The notes beneath the pieces are model-generated. The model did no database searches and was not told the DNA's origin. It saw only the letters and a list, made by a program, of their open reading frames with translations. A stretch of DNA of 64,000 bases from Nonomuraea fuscirosea (lineage in GTDB: Bacteria > Actinomycetota > Actinomycetes > Streptosporangiales > Streptosporangiaceae): positions 62,001-126,000 of the forward strand of contig NZ_PVNG01000006.1 in the NCBI RefSeq assembly GCF_003001935.1. Direction: 5' to 3'. Positions 57,697-64,000 of this stretch are shown here, piece by piece. The translations under genes were made by a program, and so were the position numbers. Positions within the stretch are counted from its first letter, which is position 1. The number at the start of each line of letters is the position of its first letter.

Positions 57697-58014
57697 TCAG
57701 CCGTCCTGGTGCGGCAGCCCGCGCTGGGTGAAGATCCCGATCAGCAGGCTGATCGGCAGGTCGGCCTCCGTCGGATAGCGGAAGTGCTGGTCGAGGTTGA
57801 GGCTGTAGTGGTTGCGCCGGCCGACCCGCTCCCGGGTCAGATAGCCGGCCTGGTAGAGGTCGGACACGATCTTCTGCACCGCCCGCTCGGTGATGCCGAT
57901 GCCCTCGGCGATCTCACGCAGCCGCACCCCGGGGTCGCGTGTGATCGCCACCAGCACCCGTGCGTGGTGGGTCAGGAAGGTCCAGGTGGACGGTTCGTTC
58001 TCGGTTGCGTGCAC
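57697..58014 (-). CDS. winged-helix transcriptional regulator
   Basis: A 105-aa protein, essentially one winged helix: LTHHARVLVAITRDPGVRLR, EIAEGIGITERAVQKIVSDL and YLTRERVGRRNHYSLN. It resembles the MarR/ArsR-like HTH_24 or HTH_12 groups. The rest of the protein is a short tail. No ligand domain is present, so it may dimerise and act directly. Target genes are unknown; the divergent STAS pair is nearest. Confidence 0.85.
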   Translation of the reverse strand: MHATENEPSTWTFLTHHARVLVAITRDPGVRLREIAEGIGITERAVQKIVSDLYQAGYLTRERVGRRNHYSLNLDQHFRYPTEADLPISLLIGIFTQRGLPHQDG

Positions 58015-58127
58015 GGTTGTGTGTGCTTCCTCCGCGGCTTCTCCGGCTCTGCGGAGATGGATGAAAAGTTTTACATGAAGATCCTATGACGAATAGTCTT
58101 TCGTGCAACAGTCTTCAGTCGTAACCT

Positions 58128-58165
58128 ACGGAGTGCACGGCGTTCACCGCAATGCCTCCGTGCAC
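58128..58165. promoter_or_regulatory. inverted repeat between regulator and STAS pair
   Basis: GTGCACGG (58133-58140) and CCGTGCAC (58158-58165) are exact reverse complements 17 bp apart, and ACGGAG/CTCCGT (58128-58133 and 58156-58161) overlap them. They lie 33 bp before the first STAS start, downstream of an AT-rich stretch at 58065-58130 that probably holds the promoters. It is a candidate operator or a leader hairpin. Confidence 0.5.
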
Positions 58166-58197
58166 CCTGTCGGCACTCTGAGCGTCACGAGGTCGCC

Positions 58198-58569
58198 ATG
58201 TCTGCCCTCAGCCTGAGCCGCCGGTCCCTGGCGGCCGGCGAAGTGATCAGCGTCATCGGGGAACTCGACGCCACCAACGCCGGGGACCTCGAATCCTTCA
58301 TCGGCGGTTCTGGCCGGCCCGGCGAGCCGCTGCTCCTCGATCTCGACGGGCTCACCTTCATGGACAGCAGCGGCCTGCACACGCTGCTGCGCGTGCACGC
58401 CGGCGTACGTGAGCGGGGCGGCTGCCTGCACCTGGCCGCGGTGCGCGACGTTCCCGCCCGGGTCCTGGAGATCACCGGTGTCGAGGAGGTCCTGAACGTG
58501 CACGCCGGAGTCGAGGAGGCGGCCGCGGCGGTGTGCGCGCCGCCCGCGTCCCCCTCCGGAGGTCTGTGA
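58198..58569 (+). CDS. STAS-domain anti-sigma factor antagonist (first of two)
   Basis: A 123-aa STAS domain. LLLDLDGLTFMDSSGLHTLL contains the serine that is phosphorylated in SpoIIAA-like antagonists. The GELDATNAGDLESF segment is the N-terminal family motif. The gene is followed at once by a second STAS gene sharing one base (TGATG), so the two proteins are made together. No anti-sigma kinase gene is adjacent. CACGAGGTCGCC precedes the ATG. Confidence 0.88.
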   Translation: MSALSLSRRSLAAGEVISVIGELDATNAGDLESFIGGSGRPGEPLLLDLDGLTFMDSSGLHTLLRVHAGVRERGGCLHLAAVRDVPARVLEITGVEEVLNVHAGVEEAAAAVCAPPASPSGGL

Positions 58570-58937
58570 TGCGCCTGGCCGGCCGTCACCTGCCCGGAGT
58601 GAGCGTGATCACGATCGCCGGCGAGGTGGACGCCACCACCTCGGCCGACCTGGAGACCTACCTCGACCAGGTGCGCCGGCGGCTGGACGAGCACCTGGTC
58701 GTCGATGTGAGCGGGCTGACGTTCCTCGACAGCTCCGGGCTGGCCGTCCTGCTGGCCGCGGCGACGCTCGCCCGCGTCCACGGCGCGGGCGTGCACCTGG
58801 CCGGGCTCCGGCCCAGGGTGGCCCGGCTGCTGGAGATCACCGGCGCCGAGCGGGCCGTGTCCGTGTACGACAACGTCGAGCAGGCGCTCGCCGCGGTGGA
58901 CCTGTACGAGCGGGCCGAGCCGACCGAGCCCGCCTAG
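58569..58937 (+). CDS. STAS-domain anti-sigma factor antagonist (second of two)
   Basis: A 122-aa STAS domain, paralogous to its neighbour: ITIAGEVDATTSADLETYLD and VVDVSGLTFLDSSGLAVLLA with the phosphorylatable serine. GGAGG lies about seven bases before ATG 58569. The two proteins differ most at the N-terminus and in the helix after the serine, so they may contact different kinases. It converges on the rph gene with 15 bp between. Confidence 0.9.
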   Translation: MRLAGRHLPGVSVITIAGEVDATTSADLETYLDQVRRRLDEHLVVDVSGLTFLDSSGLAVLLAAATLARVHGAGVHLAGLRPRVARLLEITGAERAVSVYDNVEQALAAVDLYERAEPTEPA

Positions 58938-58951
58938 CCGCCTGGAGCGTT

Positions 58952-61589
58952 TCAGGGGAGCAGTTCGACATAGCCTTCGCTGCCGTTGACCCGGATCAGC
59001 CGGCCGTCCTCGATGCGCTCGGTGGCCCCGTCCACCCCGGCGACGGCGGGCAGGCCGTACTCACGCGCCACCACGGCGCCGTGCGTCATCACGCCCCCGA
59101 CCTCCATTACCACGGCCTTGACCGAGACGAACAGCGGCGACCAGCTCGGGTCGGTGCAGACCGTCACCAGGATGTCCCCCTCCTCGACGTCGGCCTCGGC
59201 GAGGTCGCGGATGACCCGGGCGCGGCCCTCCACGACGCCGGACGACACGGCGATGCCCGCCAACGCCCCCTCGGGCAGGGCGCCGGCGTCGTACGCGCCG
59301 GAGAAGACCTCACCCTCGGAGGTGATCACGCGCGGCGGGGTCAGCTTCCGGTAGACCTCGTGCGCCTCCCGCCGGGCGGTGACGAGCGCGGGGTCCAGCT
59401 CGCCGGTGGCGACCGCGCTCCTGAACTCCTCGATGGACAGGAAGTACACGTCCTCGGGCTTCTCGACGACCCCGCGCTCCGCCAGCCGCGCCGCCTCCGC
59501 CATCAGGGCCCGCTTGTACAGCTCGTAGCGCAGCAGCAGGGAGTGCTTGGAGTACTCGCGGTAGCCGATGAAGTGGCGGATCAGGCGCATCTTCCTGGCC
59601 GCCCTCCTGGCCTTGGCCGCGCCGCCGGGCAGTTTCCCGACCCGGCCGAGCAGGTCCTCCATGGCGCGTTCCGCCTCGGCGCGGCCCTGTTCCGTCCTGC
59701 GGCGGCGTTCGCCGGGCGCGAAGGCGCGCACGTTCGCCAGGATGAGCGGGACGAGCGGCGCCGGGTCCTCGCTCCACCTGGTCCTGGTGATGTCGATGTC
59801 GCCGGCGCAGTGCATCCCGTACGCGCGCAGATAGCCCTCCAGCGTCTCCCGTACGGCGGCGCCGCCGGCGAGCCCGTCCAGGCCGGCGAGGAGTTCCCCG
59901 CGCGGGGCGGTCTCCAGGTGGCGGACGACCTCGGGGTGCGCGCGGACGACGTCGGCGACGTCCAGCAGGCCGAGCCCCATGGCGGCCACCACGTTGTGGT
60001 CGGCGGAGTGGGCGATCGCGTCGGCGGCGTTCCGCACGCCGAGCCAGGACTCCATGTGCTTGTCGACCCAGTTCACCGCCTGAATGCCGACGAAGGCCGC
60101 GGCCACGCTGCGGGTCGAAGGTCAGCTCGGCCAGGACGGAGTGGTCGTCGAGGATGTACTGGAACAGCTCGTCGCCGGACCTGCCCGCCAGGCCGGCGCG
60201 CAGCCGTTCCACCGTCTCCTCGGTGTGCGCGATGAGGGCGGGCACGACACCGGGGTCGTCCGCGCGGGAGAGCTTGAGGTACTGGCGGGCGATCGTCAGC
60301 GGGCCGGCGTCGCCGAAGTCCAGCATCGAGGTCCTGCCGCGCGCCAGCGAGGCGGTGAACTCCTTGTCCTTGAGCACGGTGCGCAGGCCGTCGGCCATGA
60401 GGACGTCCACCTTGCCGAGGCTCTTCAGGGTGGCCGGCCTGGCCCAGGCCGAGGTGAGCTCGGCGGAGACGTCCTTGTAGAAGCGGTTGCCCGCCACCAC
60501 GCCCGCGGTGCGGCCGAGCCGGTCGTGCAGCAGGGCGAAGAACGACAGGCCGAGCGGGGCGAAGGCGTCGGTCATCATCTGCCGGTGGCCGTAGGAGACG
60601 TACACGTGGTTCCTGCCGTCGTGCGCGGGCGGCACGGGGTAGAGCGTGGTGACGGGGCGGCTCTGCAGCACGTACAGGCGGTCGTCGGACAGGGCCCACT
60701 CGATGTCCTGCGGCTCGCCGTAGTGCGCCTCGATCCGCCGGCCCAGGCTCTCCAGACGCAGGATCTGGGCGTCGGTGAGCTTCTGGACGCCCTGTCGTTC
60801 CGGCTCGACCGGCTGCTCCAGGGTGCCGCCGCCGGGGGCGGCGCGCAGTTCCTTCGTCTGCACGGCGACCGTCCTGCCGATGATCCGCCCGCCCCTGACC
60901 CGGTAGTTGTCGGCGTTGACCAGCCCCGAGACGAACGCCTCCCCGAGGCCGAACCCGGCGTCGATCGAGACCACGTGCCGGTTGCCGGAGACCGGGTCAG
61001 CGGTGAACATGATGCCCGCCGCGTCGGGGAAGACCATCTGCTGGACCACCACCGACAGCCGCACGGCGCGGTGCTCGAAGCCGTTCCTGATCCGGTAGGT
61101 CACCGCCCGGTCGGTGAACAGCGACGCCCAGCACCGCCGCACGCCGTCGATCACCGCGGCGGCGCCGCGGACGTTGAGGTAGGTGTCCTGCTGCCCGGCG
61201 AAGGAGCTGGCGGGCAGGTCCTCGGCGGTCGCGCTGGAACGCACCGCGCACGGCACGCCGTCGCCGCCCGCCTGCTCCAGGTGCCGGGCGATCTCGCGCC
61301 GGATCTCCTCCGGCACGCTCAGCCCCTCGATGACGGTACGCAGCCGCGCCGCGGCGACGGCGATCGCCTCGCGGTCGTCCGCCCGCAGCCCGGCCAGCCC
61401 GTCGATCAGCGCCCCGGCGTCCGCGTCCTCCTCCACGACCTGCCGGTAGGCCTCGGTGGTGACGCAGAACCCGTACGGGACCTCGACGCCGCCGATGGAC
61501 GACAGCTCCCCGAGGTTGGCGCCCTTGCCTCCGGCCAGGGGGAGCCGCTCCCTGCTCACCTCGCGGAACCCGAGCACGTACGCACCCAT
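58952..61589 (-). pseudogene. rph: rifamycin phosphotransferase gene with a frameshift
   Basis: Two frames together encode about 879 aa with the full Rph layout. The N-terminal ATP-binding domain begins YVLGFREVSRERLPLAGGKG. Next comes a rifampin-binding region, and the C-terminal swivelling histidine domain has GGVMTHGAVVAREYGLPAV. The frame breaks near 60112: upstream reads ELTFDP, and the continuation SVAAAFVGIQAVNW is in another frame. Either one C too many in a CCC run or loss of two bases (CAGAGC to CAGC) would explain it. If real, the antibiotic-inactivating enzyme is not made; it may be a sequencing error. Gene identity is confident by family recognition. Confidence 0.85.
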
Positions 61590-61615
61590 GGCTGATCCCG
61601 TCCTTTCCCATTCAA

Positions 61616-61634
61616 ATACAGAGCAGCACTGTAT
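61616..61634 (-). promoter_or_regulatory. 19-bp palindrome upstream of rph
   Basis: ATACAG (61616-61621) and CTGTAT (61629-61634) enclose AGCAGCA, whose GC pairs also mirror each other, so only one symmetric pair mismatches. TACGAT (61638-61633), a -10-like hexamer on the minus strand, overlaps it. It is 27 bp upstream of the rph start. It is not the rifamycin-associated element as I remember it. Confidence 0.55.
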
Positions 61635-61651
61635 CGTAATGGGGATCGGGG

Positions 61652-62407
61652 TCAGGGGCCGCCCCCGAGCCGCTCGAAGACGAGCTGGGTCCGGTGGACG
61701 GCGCGCACGCCGTACACCCGCGAGATCAGCTCCGGCGTGAGGACCCGATCGGGCGGGCCGCCCGCCACGATGCGGCCGGCGCTCATGACGTAGAGCCGGT
61801 CACAGAACGCGGCGGCCTGGTTGAGGTCGTGCAGGACGGCCAGCGTGGCCATGCCCAGCTCGGCCCCCAGTTCGCGGACGAGATGCAGGATCTCCAGCTG
61901 GTGGCGGACGTCCAGGTGCGAGGTGGGCTCGTCGAGCAGCAGCAGGCGCGTCTCCTGGACCAGGGCGCGGGCGACGAGCGCGCGCTGCTTCTCGCCGCCG
62001 GACAGGGTGGCGTAGACGCGCTCCCGCGCGCCGGACAGGCCGACCCGGTCGAGGGCCCGCGCGCACCGCTCCTCGTCGGCGGCCGGGACGCGCCGGTACG
62101 GCGTGCGTCCCATCAGCACCACCTCGCCCACCGTGAAGTCGAGCTCGGCCGGCGTCTCCTGCGCCACCACGGCCGTGCGCCGGGCCGACTCGCGCCAGGG
62201 CAGGCGGTGCACGTCGTCGCCGTCCACGGTGACGAGCCCGGCCGAGGGCCGCAGCGCCCGGTAGATCGTCCGCATCAGGGTGGACTTGCCGCAACCGTTC
62301 GGCCCGACCAGGGCGGCGAACTCGCCACCGTCCACCCGCAAGCCGGCTTCGTGCACGATGCCCCGGCCGTCGAGGCGCGCAGAGACGCCGCTCACGTCGA
62401 GCCTCAC
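61652..62407 (-). CDS. iron-siderophore ABC transporter ATP-binding protein (FecE/FhuC-like)
   Basis: A 251-aa ATPase starting at GTG 62407, overlapping the permease stop. Walker A GPNGCGKST near residue 36, signature TLSGGEKQR, Walker B LLLLDEPTSHLDV and the H-loop AVLHDLNQ are intact. VVAQETPAELDFTVGEVVLMGRTPY is typical of FecE/FhuC/BtuD importers. It is the last gene of the import operon (binding protein, permease, ATPase). Confidence 0.93.
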   Translation of the reverse strand: MRLDVSGVSARLDGRGIVHEAGLRVDGGEFAALVGPNGCGKSTLMRTIYRALRPSAGLVTVDGDDVHRLPWRESARRTAVVAQETPAELDFTVGEVVLMGRTPYRRVPAADEERCARALDRVGLSGARERVYATLSGGEKQRALVARALVQETRLLLLDEPTSHLDVRHQLEILHLVRELGAELGMATLAVLHDLNQAAAFCDRLYVMSAGRIVAGGPPDRVLTPELISRVYGVRAVHRTQLVFERLGGGP

Positions 62408-63483
62408 GCGACGCTCACCGCCCGCTCGGCCGAGCGGCGGCGCAGCAGCCACAGGAAGAACGGCACGCCGAACAGCGCGGTGACGATGCTCAGCGCCAGC
62501 TCCTGCGGCGCGCTCACGGTGCGCGCCGCGACGTCCACCAGTTGCAGGAACGCCGCGCCGAGCAGCGCCGTGACCGGCAGCACCCGGCCGTGGTCGGCGC
62601 CGACGAGCAGGCGGGCCGCGTGCGGCGCGATCAGCCCGACGAACGCGATCGCGCCGCTGGTGGCCACCAGCACGCCGACCAGCAGGGAGGTCAGGACGAA
62701 GAGCGTGACCCGCAGGCGGGGCACGTTCACGCCGAGGGAGACGGCGCTCTCCTCGCCGGCGGCCAGCGCGTTCAGCGGGCGATGCCGCGTGAGCAGGTAC
62801 GCCAGCCCCGCGCCCAGCACGGCGGCCGGCAGCGGCAACATGTGCCAGCGGGCCCCGCCCAGGCTGCCCATGAGCCAGAACAGCACCTGCTGGGCGGCCC
62901 GGCCGCTCTGCGCCTGCTGCAGCACGAAGCTGTAGAGGGCCTGGAACAGGTAGGCCAGCGCGACCCCGGCCAGCACCAGCCGCGACGGCGTGATCCGGCC
63001 GGCCCGCTGCGCCAGCGCGTACACCAGGCCCAGGGCCAGCAGGGAGCCGGCGAAGGCGGCGCCCGACAGCGACAGCCCGCCCAGCGCCCCCGCGCCCAGG
63101 ATCAGCACGAGCACCGCGCCGAACGACGCGCCGGAGGAGACGCCGAGCAGGAACGGGTCGGCGAGCGGGTTGCGCACCAGCGCCTGCAGCACCGCCCCGA
63201 CCACCGCCAGCCCGGCCCCGACCAGCAGCGCCAGCAGCGCCCGCGGCAGCCGGAACTCCCACACGATCTGCTCCTGCACCGGCGTCCACGTGCGCGGGAA
63301 CAGGCCGGGCGCCAGCCGGTCGGCGACGATGCCCCACGCCTGCGGCAGCGCGACGTGCACCGCGCCGATGCTCACCGCCAGCCAGGTGGAGGCGAGCACG
63401 GCCACGGCCAGCCCGGCGACGAGCGCGAGGTAACGGGCCCGGCGCCGGCCCGGCGCCTGGGCGGGGGTGGTCGCCGCGGTCAT
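62404..63483 (-). CDS. iron-siderophore ABC transporter permease (FecCD family)
   Basis: A 359-aa membrane protein with about nine to ten helices. IVWEFRLPRALLALLVGAGL, NPLADPFLLGVSSGASFGAV and FVGLIAPHAARLLVGADH are the conserved FecCD blocks. A single permease gene implies a homodimeric channel, as in BtuC. The start overlaps the binding-protein stop as ATGA. It imports a ferric siderophore or related chelate across the membrane. Confidence 0.93.
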   Translation of the reverse strand: MTAATTPAQAPGRRRARYLALVAGLAVAVLASTWLAVSIGAVHVALPQAWGIVADRLAPGLFPRTWTPVQEQIVWEFRLPRALLALLVGAGLAVVGAVLQALVRNPLADPFLLGVSSGASFGAVLVLILGAGALGGLSLSGAAFAGSLLALGLVYALAQRAGRITPSRLVLAGVALAYLFQALYSFVLQQAQSGRAAQQVLFWLMGSLGGARWHMLPLPAAVLGAGLAYLLTRHRPLNALAAGEESAVSLGVNVPRLRVTLFVLTSLLVGVLVATSGAIAFVGLIAPHAARLLVGADHGRVLPVTALLGAAFLQLVDVAARTVSAPQELALSIVTALFGVPFFLWLLRRRSAERAVSVA

Positions 63484-64000
63484 GCGGGGAACGCGCCGGG
63501 GTGCAGGAAGCGGGCGATGTCGGCGATGGCCAGCAGGTTGCGGTAACCGGGATGCTGGGCCGCCACCGGCAGCGCCAGCACCCGCCGGTCCGCGGCGGCG
63601 GGGCTGTTCCTGACCACGGCGAAGGTGTCGGCGGTCTTGGCCCGCACGCTCGGCGTCGTCTCGCCCCGCAGCGTGGCGTACTCGCTGACCAGGACCGCCT
63701 CCGGCTGCGCGGCGCTGACCTGCTCCGCGCTGACCTCGGTGTAGTCGCCCTCGACGTCCTCCAGCACGTTGCGCCCGCCGGCTGCGGTGATCATCTGGTG
63801 GGTCAGGCCGGCGCCGCCGTAGGCGTTGACCGGGCCCCGGCCGCCGTCGGTGGCCAGCACCCTGACCGGCGGCCGGCCGGCGATCCGCTCGCGCACGTCG
63901 TCGAGGCCGGCGCGCAGGCCGGCGGCCAGCTTGGCGGCGCGGTCGGGGACGCCGAAGATCCGGCCCAGGTTGTGCAGGTCGGTGAAGGTGTCCTCCAGGG
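63480..64000 (-). CDS. iron-siderophore ABC transporter substrate-binding protein, partial
   Basis: The C-terminal ~173 residues of a FepB/BtuF-type binding protein are present; the N-terminus lies beyond the right edge. TFTDLHNLGRIFGVPDRAAK, AYGGAGLTHQMITAAGGRNV and the C-terminal HPGYRNLLAIADIARFLHPG match the Peripla_BP_2 fold with its connecting helix and second lobe. It is the first gene of the operon and should be a lipoprotein. Its substrate may be a ferric siderophore; the iron-box mbtH is 47 kb away and cannot be linked from this sequence. Confidence 0.88.
   Translation of the reverse strand, partial: LEDTFTDLHNLGRIFGVPDRAAKLAAGLRAGLDDVRERIAGRPPVRVLATDGGRGPVNAYGGAGLTHQMITAAGGRNVLEDVEGDYTEVSAEQVSAAQPEAVLVSEYATLRGETTPSVRAKTADTFAVVRNSPAAADRRVLALPVAAQHPGYRNLLAIADIARFLHPGAFPA

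Noticed and set aside
59310..60111. Continuation of the rph N-terminal frame beyond the break as a genuine 759-aa protein
   Set aside because: After ELTFDP the frame is Arg/Gly-rich noise, while the true C-terminal Rph sequence continues in another frame.

Overview
The window is very GC-rich (clearly above 70% by eye), with GTG and occasional TTG starts, 4-bp ATGA/GTGA overlaps inside operons, leaderless-looking promoters, several ECF sigma factors and an MbtH protein. This is the profile of a soil actinomycete, plausibly Streptosporangiales (Nonomuraea-like), although family level is inference. No rRNA, tRNA, integrase, transposase or CRISPR array was seen. The window is chromosome-like accessory and metabolic territory.

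Layout. (1) 1-2.8 kb: an SsuABC/TauABC-type importer, with the ATPase divergent from the lipoprotein and permease. (2) 2.9-10.9 kb: a tightly overlapping eight-gene operon. It encodes a GntR/UTRA regulator, a SolA-like FAD oxidase, two tandem PotD-like lipoproteins, PotA, PotB and PotC-like transport subunits, and a second DAO-family oxidase. It looks like uptake and oxidation of an amine or N-substituted amino acid. (3) 10.9-15.9 kb: a cytochrome P450 downstream of an ECF41-type sigma factor, a divergent flavoprotein, and a second sigma factor with a membrane-anchored partner. (4) 16-22 kb: an orphan mbtH under an iron box, a decayed siderophore-interacting protein, a 915-aa protein between two perfect 18-bp direct repeats, long repeat-filled non-coding stretches, and a methyltransferase with scattered remnants of itself. 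(5) 22-30 kb: an Ada/AlkA-like protein with a damaged glycosylase domain, MFS, GNAT, VOC, AEC and NUDIX genes, and a MarR-epoxide hydrolase pair. (6) 30-38 kb: a GntR-controlled catabolic operon for a molybdenum hydroxylase. Its order is FAD, 2Fe-2S, then a large subunit split in two, followed by EthD, MoxR, VWA (CoxE) and an amidohydrolase.

(7) 38-47 kb: STAS protein, drug-type ABC exporter, two SDR proteins, an IS30-HTH/MarR fusion regulator, an erythromycin-esterase-like lipoprotein and a TetR gene with paired operators. (8) 47.8-53.8 kb: SsuD-like monooxygenase divergent from a NarK-like MFS, a perfect 4 x 42-bp repeat upstream of a methyltransferase, peptide deformylase, and a CBS-BON protein. 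(9) 53.8-57.2 kb: an ECF42 sigma factor with its DGPF partner, divergent from a DHA2 efflux pump. Two matching 40-bp promoter-like elements face each of the two transcripts. (10) 57-64 kb: DUF2255, a winged-helix protein, tandem STAS genes, a frameshifted rifamycin phosphotransferase (rph) and an iron-siderophore ABC importer running off the right edge.

The most interesting candidates are the four-subunit split Mo-hydroxylase operon, the twin ECF42 elements, the 18-bp repeats around the 3.5-kb segment beside mbtH, and the 42-bp repeat array.
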